6,278 bases of DNA from Candidatus Woesearchaeota archaeon (lineage in GTDB: Archaea > Nanobdellota > Nanobdellia > SCGC-AAA011-G17 > JACPNG01), in contig JACPNI010000041.1 in assembly GCA_016185555.1 (NCBI GenBank), positions 1-6,278 on the forward strand. The letters run 5' to 3'. A program made the position numbers and the translations under genes. Below are positions 1 through 5,087 of this stretch, piece after piece; position 1 is the first letter of the stretch, and each line of letters begins with the position of its first letter. A model generated the notes under the pieces. The model was not told the origin of the DNA. It worked only from the letters and a program-made list of their open reading frames with translations, and did no database searches.

Positions 1-372
1 GCGAAAGGCAAAAGATATGCTTTGCCAAGGTCTACTGTTATGATGCATGATTTAAGTCATGGACTTCACGGCAAGCTTCATGATACCGATGTAGGGATGG
101 ACTACTCTAAGAAGCTTTTGAACACATTACTTGATATTTATATTACTCATGCAAGGTATGATGAAACCGGTGAGTATATTCTTGGCTTTGGTGGGGATCC
201 ACATGCCAAGCGTGTTGAAGATGTTAAACCTGAAAAAATGAAGCCTGATGAAGCAAAAGATTGGTTGAGCAAATGGCTAGAGAGGGACAGATTTTTAAGT
301 GCTGAACAGGCCCAGGCAATGGGCTTTATTGACCATATACTCCCAGTAAGAATTCCTGATAAGAAGAAGTAA
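1..372 (+). CDS. ClpP-like serine protease, C-terminal part (5' end outside window)
   Basis: The frame is open from base 1, so the gene starts upstream and only its last 123 codons are here. The fragment matches the C-terminal half of ClpP (clan SK). The segment R-Y-A-L-P-R-S-T-V-M-M-H places the catalytic His at codon 16, like the MIHQP motif. It is followed by a Gly-rich strand (HGLHGKLHDTDVG) and the long handle helix. ERDRFLSAEQAQAMGFIDHIL is the family's C-terminal block, whose first Asp (codon 96) is the third triad residue. The nucleophile Ser lies outside the window. Between the handle helix and ERDRF there are about 40 residues where E. coli ClpP has about 12, so the protein carries an insertion of roughly 28. 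Most archaea lack ClpP, so this may be a ClpP-like paralogue rather than a subunit of a ClpXP machine. The likely role is an oligomeric cytoplasmic peptidase; the partner ATPase is unknown. A TTG at 22 is an internal Leu codon, not a start. Confidence 0.85.
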   Translation, partial: AKGKRYALPRSTVMMHDLSHGLHGKLHDTDVGMDYSKKLLNTLLDIYITHARYDETGEYILGFGGDPHAKRVEDVKPEKMKPDEAKDWLSKWLERDRFLSAEQAQAMGFIDHILPVRIPDKKK

Positions 373-378
373 AAATCA

Positions 379-386
379 TTATAAAC
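379..386 (+). promoter_or_regulatory. Possible TATA box of the M14-like gene
   Basis: TTATAAAC lies in the 52-nt gap after the ClpP-like gene. It would place transcription start near 408, giving a leader of about 17 nt that just includes the GGAGG site. The same TTATAAAC core recurs upstream of the lipoprotein gene at 1341-1348. Read-through from the ClpP-like gene is equally possible because no T-tract separates the two. Confidence 0.35.
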
Positions 387-414
387 TTTATTGCTATATT
401 TATAATAAGGTTTT

Positions 415-419
415 GGAGG
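415..419 (+). promoter_or_regulatory. Shine-Dalgarno site GGAGG
   Basis: GGAGG sits 5 nt before the ATG at 425. It decides the start: an in-frame TTG at 413 overlaps the site itself and cannot be used with it. Confidence 0.85.
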
Positions 420-424
420 TAAAA

Positions 425-1249
425 ATGGAAAAATTAAGAGAAGAGTTAAGCAGGTTTAATTTTAATGATGGGATATTACCAATGGTTTCTTTTGAGCCTT
501 TAGAAAACTTAGAATCTAGAATATTATTTGTTGGTTCTGAGCTTGGTGATTTAACATCCGGCACAAAGGCTATGATCAAATTTGCACATAAGATCAAAGA
601 AAACCCGCTTAAAAAAACCAAGGTTGATATGATTCCTGTTTTAGACACTCAAGGTTATCCTGATAAAAGAACTGTTGTTGGTGATGAAGGTTTTGGGAGG
701 ATTCTTCATATGGATTCTTCATATAGCGATAAGTATGCGAATGAACAGGTAAGGGAACTATGTAATGTACTGGATAAGGGCTATGATCTCGCAGTATTGT
801 TAAGTTCTTTTAGTGATGACCAAGGTGCATTGTTTAATGGGTATTTTGTAATGCCGCAAGTAAGCACAGAAGAAGAAAGAGGGGTTAAAAGTATAAGACT
901 GTTTAATGAAAAGATGCATGACATAATGGGTTCTGTTTTATCAGGTTTGAATCGTTCAAATCTGCCTGTTCTTAAAACACCAAGCAGATATCTGGGCGGT
1001 GGTTATGCTTTACTGGCACCAGGCATTGTGCTGTCTGGCATAAAAGAAGGCGAGGAGATTAAAGAATTTAAGACGAGGGATGGATTCTTAAGGGCATGTG
1101 AATATAGAAATGTTCCTGGTATTGCAGCATATGCTATTAGTTCAACGCTTAACCGAGAACTTAATGAAAAAGCAGTTGCAAGCCATTTGGTTACTATCGA
1201 GAATATAATTAATTTCTACGAGTATAGCTCAAGAAAAAACCTGAAATAA
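425..1249 (+). CDS. Hypothetical protein, probable catalytically dead M14 carboxypeptidase-like fold
   Basis: This is a 274-aa protein without signal peptide or membrane segment, starting at the ATG 5 nt after GGAGG. I do not recognise a named family, but the order of motifs resembles M14 (succinylglutamate desuccinylase/aspartoacylase or carboxypeptidase type). A strand leads into SELGDLTSGT (38-47), where M14 enzymes have G-x-H-G-N-E-P-T-G-T. DMIPVLDTQGYP (68-79) resembles IPVLNPDG. HMDSSYSDKY (95-104) stands where DLNRNF is expected. DLAVLLSSFSD (121-131) stands where DLHxH carries the third zinc ligand. A C-terminal segment, VPGIAAYAISS followed by a helix (230-265), resembles the end of the fold. 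At each place the catalytic residue is replaced: HxxE becomes LxxL (40, 43), NR becomes SS, and the DLH His becomes Ser. The likely role is a non-catalytic binding or regulatory protein. The fold call is inference from motif order only; an unrelated alpha/beta protein remains possible. It sits between two protease genes. Confidence 0.8.
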   Translation: MEKLREELSRFNFNDGILPMVSFEPLENLESRILFVGSELGDLTSGTKAMIKFAHKIKENPLKKTKVDMIPVLDTQGYPDKRTVVGDEGFGRILHMDSSYSDKYANEQVRELCNVLDKGYDLAVLLSSFSDDQGALFNGYFVMPQVSTEEERGVKSIRLFNEKMHDIMGSVLSGLNRSNLPVLKTPSRYLGGGYALLAPGIVLSGIKEGEEIKEFKTRDGFLRACEYRNVPGIAAYAISSTLNRELNEKAVASHLVTIENIINFYEYSSRKNLK

Positions 1250-1250
1250 A

Positions 1251-1257
1251 TTTTTTT
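1251..1257 (+). terminator. T-tract terminator after the M14-like gene
   Basis: Seven consecutive T begin two bases after the TAA stop, and a second T5 run lies at 1264-1268. There is no GC hairpin. This is the usual archaeal factor-independent termination signal. Confidence 0.55.
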
Positions 1258-1295
1258 ATTCGGTTTTTATAAAGTAAATTTGTCAAAATAAACTA

Positions 1296-1310
1296 AAATA
1301 TGTCATATTT
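1296..1310 (+). repeat. 15-bp perfect palindrome upstream of the lipoprotein protease promoter
   Basis: AAATATG-T-CATATTT has perfect 7-bp arms around one central base, 30 bp upstream of the TATA box. A smaller palindrome, TTTG-T-CAAA, lies at 1279-1287. Both contain TGTCA, at 1281-1285 and 1301-1305, exactly 20 bp apart, about two helical turns. The arrangement fits two sites for a dimeric regulator on one DNA face, but AT-rich DNA makes such palindromes fairly common. Confidence 0.35.
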
Positions 1311-1339
1311 AACTTAAACTGATAAAATTTGGCATAAAG

Positions 1340-1347
1340 CTTATAAA
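1340..1347 (+). promoter_or_regulatory. TATA box of the lipoprotein protease gene
   Basis: CTTATAAA lies 38-45 nt before the ATG at 1385. An archaeal start about 26 nt past the box centre falls near 1370, giving a leader of about 15 nt with no SD. This also argues against the in-frame TTG at 1361, which would not be transcribed. Confidence 0.5.
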
Positions 1348-1384
1348 CAAGAAACTATTATTGAGTAGTATAGTTTACAATAAA

Positions 1385-2611
1385 ATGAAAAAAGGACTTT
1401 ATGGTTTGCTTGCAGGGATATTATTGCTAGGAAGTACTGGTTGTTCTGATTATGTTAAACGTGATGAAGTTGCAAAAGATTATGTTAAAAAAGAAGAAGT
1501 TTCTGCTAATTATGTTAGAAAAGACAATCTTGAAGATTATATTAATTCAGCATTCAAGAGAAAATTTCCGGATGCAGTTGATGGAAAATACGATTTTAAT
1601 GGCTCTTTTGTTGACTGGAATAAATTTGACATAAGTGAACTTGTTAAAGCAAAACAAACAGTCGAGGTAGAGGTTATCTATGAGGTTGATATTAATGATA
1701 ATCCACGAGTTTTTTTGGGCTTAACTCTTGAAGATATGGGAGCAAAGAATGGAATAGTTAGGGGTAGACTGGATAGTTTTATTGAGATGCTTAAATCAAA
1801 TAAAGAATTAAGAGAGAGTTTTAAGGGTAATGAACTTTACAAGAAAGGAGATGGTTATTTTTTTAAATCAAAACTACCAGGTATTGCAACAGGGGTTTTT
1901 GATAAATATTTGTTTACATTAGACCATATTGCTAATGCTGTTCTAGAAACTTTACCATTGCCGGTAATGAGTTTTATGGGGGTGCCATATCAATTACCAA
2001 ATGGAGAACCAATAGTAATGCGGGTTCCAATTAAAGAGGTATCGAGAAAATATGACTTATTAGTTGGAAAAGAAAGAAAGAAATTAACAAAGCTTACTTC
2101 ACAAAGTAAAGTAGATGTTGCAGTGTTAAAACTTAAGGACTCCATCTTAACAAACCCAATTACTAGTTTGCCATATAAGTTTGGGGACAGTAATGAATTA
2201 AAACTCGGTAACTGGGTTATGGTTGTTGGCAAGCCATTACAGATGGATGATAATACACGATTTGGAACAGTTACAAATACATACCCATTGGGAGTATCAA
2301 AATTGCCTGTTGGGAATAGTAAAAATCCTCCAAGTGCTGCAGAAGATGTATTTATGATTTCCAGCTTAGTTATTCCCGGTGACAGTGGCGGTTTAGTTTT
2401 AGCTGCAAAAGATGGAAATATTGAAATAGTTGGTTTTGTTGAGGCTGTAGTAGAGGGAGCTAATGCAAATATTGTAACCAGAAGCAATAGATATCTTGAT
2501 GTAGTATTGCCTGCTATAGTTAAAGATAATCCAGAGCTAGCAAAAACAAATGAATTTAAGGAATTTTTTGGGAATTATCTTAAAGCTAAGGATGAAGGGC
2601 TTAAAAAATGA
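1385..2611 (+). CDS. Lipoprotein with HtrA/trypsin-like serine protease domain
   Basis: This is a 408-aa exported protease. Residues 1-20 form a lipoprotein signal: a KK start, a hydrophobic stretch, then the lipobox STGC with Cys20. Directly after it come three decapeptides of the form (D/N)YV(K/R)(K/R)(D/E)(E/N)(V/L) at 22-51, probably a coiled-coil stalk or oligomerisation segment. Residues 55-160 are a domain I do not recognise. The S1C-like protease domain follows. GIATGVFDKYLFTLDHIA resembles the GSGV..TNxHV block of DegP and puts the catalytic His at 181. VDVAVLKL resembles DLAVLKI (Asp244). FGDSNELKLGNWVMVVGKP matches the HtrA segment after it, and IPGDSGG carries Ser334. The triad is complete, so it should be active. 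No PDZ domain follows; only about 70 residues remain after the Ser block. The 63 residues between His and Asp are about twice the DegP spacing. ATG 1385 is chosen because it starts the signal peptide. The stop overlaps the next start (ATGA), suggesting that the products work together outside the membrane. Confidence 0.88.
   Translation: MKKGLYGLLAGILLLGSTGCSDYVKRDEVAKDYVKKEEVSANYVRKDNLEDYINSAFKRKFPDAVDGKYDFNGSFVDWNKFDISELVKAKQTVEVEVIYEVDINDNPRVFLGLTLEDMGAKNGIVRGRLDSFIEMLKSNKELRESFKGNELYKKGDGYFFKSKLPGIATGVFDKYLFTLDHIANAVLETLPLPVMSFMGVPYQLPNGEPIVMRVPIKEVSRKYDLLVGKERKKLTKLTSQSKVDVAVLKLKDSILTNPITSLPYKFGDSNELKLGNWVMVVGKPLQMDDNTRFGTVTNTYPLGVSKLPVGNSKNPPSAAEDVFMISSLVIPGDSGGLVLAAKDGNIEIVGFVEAVVEGANANIVTRSNRYLDVVLPAIVKDNPELAKTNEFKEFFGNYLKAKDEGLKK
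1448..1537 (+). repeat. Three tandem 10-residue repeats within the lipoprotein
   Basis: Three in-phase 30-nt units encode DYVKRDEVAK, DYVKKEEVSA and NYVRKDNLED, and a fourth begins with YI. The protein pattern is better conserved than the DNA, suggesting selection on the peptide. A ten-residue period with spaced hydrophobics fits a short coiled-coil or trimerising stalk; that role is inferred. Confidence 0.75.
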
Positions 2612-3064
2612 TTAATTATAAAAGATTAGTTGGGGCAGGAGTAATTGGTCTATTGTTATCTACTGCACCTAACTTATATGCACAAACTAAGCACTGCAGA
2701 AAAGAAGGCAAGAGAATTGAAGGCCTTAGGTAAAGAACGAGAAATAGCAGAACTCACGGCCAATCAAAATAACTTAAGGTATATGGTTCATTTAGCAACC
2801 ACTGAAAATGGTATGAAAAAACCAGAAGTATTTGAAGACTTGTTTAAGAAGTTAGGCGTCTCTTATTTCAAACAGCAAGGAACTAGGGAGCAAAGATATG
2901 ATTTTTATGCAAGGCAATTTGAAGATTTTGTAATAGAACCTTATGGTGAATTAACTTCCAATGAAATTCTTTCTATAAATGAAGTTTTAATGGATTATTT
3001 TTCATCAGCTGACAGGAAAGAGTTTCTTAACCATTTAGGGTTTAATGGAAATTTTGGGCCCTAG
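2608..3064 (+). CDS. Small secreted helical protein with apparent single-base frameshift
   Basis: ATG 2608 overlaps the protease stop (ATGA) and opens a clean signal peptide: MINYKRL, a hydrophobic core, and a predicted signal peptidase cut after LYA, before QTK. That frame runs into TAA at 2731-2733 after 41 codons. From about 2693 the next frame continues sensibly (TAEKKARELKALGKEREIAEL) to the TAG at 3062-3064. Upstream of that point the second frame reads an unlikely VYCYLLHLTY. The span is 457 nt, one more than a multiple of three, as expected for one extra base between about 2683 and 2703; the A4 run at 2700-2703 is one candidate. The repaired protein would be about 151 aa: signal, charged helix, then a helical domain rich in aromatic residues. 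The family is not recognised. It may be a real pseudogene, a sequencing error, or two ORFs with the second starting at ATG 2678. Its partner is probably the upstream protease. Confidence 0.65.
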
Positions 3065-3071
3065 AAAGTTT

Positions 3072-3079
3072 TTTAAATA
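3072..3079 (+). promoter_or_regulatory. TATA box of the alanine dehydrogenase gene
   Basis: TTTAAATA is a close match to the archaeal TATA consensus. It predicts transcription start near 3102 and a leader of about 38 nt carrying an SD site. The T6 run at 3069-3074 immediately after the preceding stop may double as that gene's terminator. Confidence 0.6.
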
Positions 3080-3127
3080 CATTATGGTTCTAAAATCCAG
3101 TAAGGGGTGATTCCATTATAGGTAGTT

Positions 3128-3132
3128 GGAGG
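3128..3132 (+). promoter_or_regulatory. Shine-Dalgarno site GGAGG of ald
   Basis: GGAGG (GGAGGT with the next base) lies 7 nt before ATG 3140 and fixes that start, which also gives the family's normal N-terminus MKVGIPKE. Confidence 0.85.
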
Positions 3133-3139
3133 TTTTTGA

Positions 3140-4270
3140 ATGAAAGTTGGAATCCCAAAAGAAATAAAGCAGCATGAAGGAAGAGTTTCATTAACCCCTA
3201 AAGGTGCCAAGGTTCTTTCAGAAGGGTTTATAGAAGTTTTAGTTGAAGAAGATGCTGGGAAGAAAAGTGGTTTTTCAAATGAGGATTATGAAACTTTTGG
3301 CGCTAAAGTAGGATCTAGAGAAGAAGCATGGGATTCTGATATTGTTGTAAAGGTTAAAGAGCCGCTAAAAGAAGAATATAAATTCTTAAAGGAAAATAAA
3401 AAGCTATTTACTTATTGGCATGCAGCGTCTAATTTAGAATTAACATTAGCAGCATTGTATAGCAAGTGCACCGGGATAGCATATGAAACTGTTTATAATA
3501 ATGGTTTTCCTTTGCTTAAGCCAATGAGTGAAATAGCAGGAAAATTAGCTGTGCATAAAGGAGTTCAATACTTAATAAAGTCAAAGAACAAACTTCCTGA
3601 AAATGTTCTAATAATCGGCGGTGGTACTGTCGGATTTAATGCTGCATCTACAGTTGGAGAAGATGTAAAGGTTGTTATTATGGAATCAGATGAAAAAAGA
3701 TTTTCTAGCCTCAAGATGTTGTTTGCTTCTAAAGGAAATGTCGATGTGGAGAAGATAGAAGAAAATCCGGAACTGATTAGGGAGTCTATTAAAAGATTGG
3801 CAAAGGAAAAAGATATTGATCTTGTTGTAGGTGCAATATATATCCCAGGAGCAAAAGCCCCACATATTATAACAAAAGACATGCTCAAATTATTTAAAAA
3901 AGGAACTGTTTTAGCCGATGTTTCTATAGACCAGGGTGGCTGTTTTGAAACCTCCAGGCCGACAACGCATAAAAAACCAACGTATATTGTAGAGGGTATT
4001 GTTCATTATTGCGTTGCAAATATGCCTGGTGCTGTTCCATATACTTCAACAGTTGCATTGACAGAAGCAACATTGCCGTATGTTTTACAGTTAGCTGTCC
4101 ATAGTGATTTTTATAAATATGTAACGGCAACTAACAAAGAAGCAGGAGATATATATAGTGGATTAAAAAGTGGAATTAATTTTTATAAAGGCTTTATTAC
4201 AAATAAAGCAGTTGCTGCATCACATAATCTGGTTGAAAGATACAAGCAGTTGGATGAGTTGCTTAAATAA
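3140..4270 (+). CDS. ald: Alanine dehydrogenase (NAD-dependent)
   Basis: This 376-aa cytoplasmic enzyme interconverts L-alanine + NAD+ + water with pyruvate, ammonium and NADH, linking amino-acid nitrogen to central carbon. The family residues are present: Arg15 in EGRV, Lys73 in KVKEP (pyruvate binding), His94 in HAASN and Asp264 in SIDQGGCFETSRPTT. The latter two are the catalytic residues. The Rossmann motif IIGGGTVG (158-165) and an acidic residue after the second strand (Glu182) fit NAD rather than NADP. YCVANMPGAVPYTST (290-304) is a strong Ald signature. Two departures are visible. The loop GVLLGGVPGV, which other Ald proteins carry just before the Rossmann motif, is absent (about 11 residues short). 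The stretch before DLVVGA (about 190-228) is some 10 residues longer than in the M. tuberculosis enzyme, as I recall that sequence. The gene has its own TATA box, SD and downstream T-tracts, so it looks monocistronic. Proline/oxidoreductase relatives such as PntA are excluded by the Ald-specific motifs. Confidence 0.95.
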   Translation: MKVGIPKEIKQHEGRVSLTPKGAKVLSEGFIEVLVEEDAGKKSGFSNEDYETFGAKVGSREEAWDSDIVVKVKEPLKEEYKFLKENKKLFTYWHAASNLELTLAALYSKCTGIAYETVYNNGFPLLKPMSEIAGKLAVHKGVQYLIKSKNKLPENVLIIGGGTVGFNAASTVGEDVKVVIMESDEKRFSSLKMLFASKGNVDVEKIEENPELIRESIKRLAKEKDIDLVVGAIYIPGAKAPHIITKDMLKLFKKGTVLADVSIDQGGCFETSRPTTHKKPTYIVEGIVHYCVANMPGAVPYTSTVALTEATLPYVLQLAVHSDFYKYVTATNKEAGDIYSGLKSGINFYKGFITNKAVAASHNLVERYKQLDELLK

Positions 4271-4290
4271 TTTTTTTCCTAGATTTTTTT
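4271..4290 (+). terminator. Double T-tract terminator after ald
   Basis: Two T7 runs (4271-4277 and 4284-4290) directly follow the ald stop, with no hairpin. They fit archaeal poly-U termination and separate ald from the winged-helix gene. Confidence 0.65.
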
Positions 4291-4300
4291 AATAGAAATG

Positions 4301-4308
4301 TTTTTAAA
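4301..4308 (+). promoter_or_regulatory. TATA box of the winged-helix gene (leaderless)
   Basis: TTTTTAAA is centred about 30 nt before the ATG at 4334. A start 25-28 nt past the centre leaves essentially no leader, and no SD is present, so a leaderless mRNA is expected. Confidence 0.5.
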
Positions 4309-4333
4309 TTAGAGTATCTATTAAATATTAAAA

Positions 4334-4693
4334 ATGGGGCAAGAAGAGGTTAAGAATATTCTGAAGAAGACTAAAGACTGGTTACTTAGCAGGGAAATTG
4401 CTGAGATGGCAAAATTATCTTTAAGCTCAGTCCAATCCAATTTGCAAAGGATGATTAAATGGGGCGAGATTGAAGTAAGAAAAGCAAGAGAGGTTATTCG
4501 TGATGATTCAAGGGTAAGCAGAAACCATCCAGGTTATGCCTATAGATTAAGGGAAATTGAAATGATGGAAGAAGGAGAAAAACCATTAAAGACTAGTTTA
4601 AATTTAAGAAGCAACATTGTTAACCCTAAAAATTATGGTAAGCTTACAGTTTTGAAACAAAGTAAAGGTTTTTTTAAAGGTTTAAGAAGATAA
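4334..4693 (+). CDS. Small winged helix-turn-helix DNA-binding protein
   Basis: This is a 119-aa basic protein. Residues about 4-50 read as a winged helix: a first helix (EEVKNILKK), then SREIAEMAKLSLSSVQSNLQRMIKWGEIEVRK. In that segment REIAEMA is helix 2, SLSSVQSNLQRMIKWG the recognition helix, and EIEVRKAREV the wing start. The Ser-Ser-Val-Gln-x-x-Leu-x-x-Met pattern is typical of MarR/ArsR-like and other archaeal wHTH domains. The segment HPGYAYRLRE (65-74) could be the second wing strand. The C-terminal 40 residues are Lys/Arg-rich without a recognised domain, and may bind nucleic acid. No effector domain or metal site is visible, so the signal it senses is unknown. It has its own promoter; control of the adjacent ald is possible but only positional. 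A role in a non-transcriptional wHTH protein cannot be excluded. Confidence 0.8.
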   Translation: MGQEEVKNILKKTKDWLLSREIAEMAKLSLSSVQSNLQRMIKWGEIEVRKAREVIRDDSRVSRNHPGYAYRLREIEMMEEGEKPLKTSLNLRSNIVNPKNYGKLTVLKQSKGFFKGLRR

Positions 4694-4712
4694 ACGCTGA
4701 CATTCCCCCATC

Positions 4713-4734
4713 AAAAAGAGTGTTCTTTAAAAAA
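4713..4734 (-). terminator. Possible T-tract terminator of the L11 operon
   Basis: In the 50-nt convergent gap, the minus strand carries T6 (4729-4734) and T5 (4713-4717) runs shortly after the TAA of the last gene. A weak CTTTA/TAAAG inverted repeat (4725-4729, 4736-4740) surrounds the first run. No comparable T-run serves the plus strand. Confidence 0.4.
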
Positions 4735-4743
4735 CTAAAGGGT

Positions 4744-5079
4744 TTATCTATCTAAAAGCGGAAGAAAATTACAAGCATAATAGAACTGAACAGCAAACAC
4801 GGAATAAAATCTTTCATGTCCTTCTAAATCGCTTTTTCTTAAATGTTGTGTATCGCCTGAAAAATCAGAGGCAACATAAGCATTGGCCCCACAAGGAATA
4901 AAAACTGATTTTCTTTCTGTCATTTCATTAATGACACTTGAAATATCAAAGCACGGATTTGCTATGACAAGAGGTCTTATTTTACCTTTTGGAATCGCAT
5001 ATTCTGGACTGAGAACTCTACCATCTGCTCGATGTAATATTCCATCTTCATCCTGTGTTAGTTTTTCTAATCTGTTCAT
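4744..5079 (-). CDS. Hypothetical protein, last gene of the L11 operon
   Basis: This 111-aa protein starts 8 nt after the L11 stop in the same direction, so it is almost certainly co-transcribed. There is no SD; translation is probably coupled to L11 or reinitiates. I do not recognise the family. It has no signal peptide or membrane helix. The N-terminus is charged (DEDGILHRADGRVLSPEYAIP), followed by strand-like KIRPLVIANPCFD (33-45) and SVFIPCGANAYVASD (58-72), each with a Cys (43 and 63), which suggests an alpha/beta fold. An aromatic C-terminus (RFYSVFAVQFYYACNF) carries a third Cys at 103. Both Cys lie in similar hydrophobic-Pro-Cys settings rather than CxxC pairs, so a zinc finger is unlikely. 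The ribosomal neighbour hints at a housekeeping or translation-linked role, but that is position only. Confidence 0.7.
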   Translation of the reverse strand: MNRLEKLTQDEDGILHRADGRVLSPEYAIPKGKIRPLVIANPCFDISSVINEMTERKSVFIPCGANAYVASDFSGDTQHLRKSDLEGHERFYSVFAVQFYYACNFLPLLDR

Positions 5080-5087
5080 ATTTATGA

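Noticed and set aside
413..424. TTG start extending the M14-like protein by four residues
   Set aside because: The TTG overlaps the GGAGG site that correctly serves ATG 425.
400..648. 82-aa minus-strand frame
   Set aside because: It is antisense to the well-supported M14-like gene and reads Ser/Leu-rich, as shadows of AT-rich genes do.
1361..1384. TTG start extending the lipoprotein by eight residues
   Set aside because: It lies upstream of the transcription start predicted from the TATA box and would put a polar stretch before the signal peptide.
1990..2487. 165-aa minus-strand frame
   Set aside because: It is antisense to the protease domain that carries the catalytic Asp and Ser motifs; no motif or start signal of its own.
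2645..2677. TTG start of the small secreted protein's second frame
   Set aside because: The residues before 2678 (VYCYLLHLTY) are the shifted reading of the signal peptide and have no start signal.
4694..4743. Small RNA or attachment site in the convergent gap
   Set aside because: Only a weak 5-bp inverted repeat and T-runs are present, which fit a terminator.
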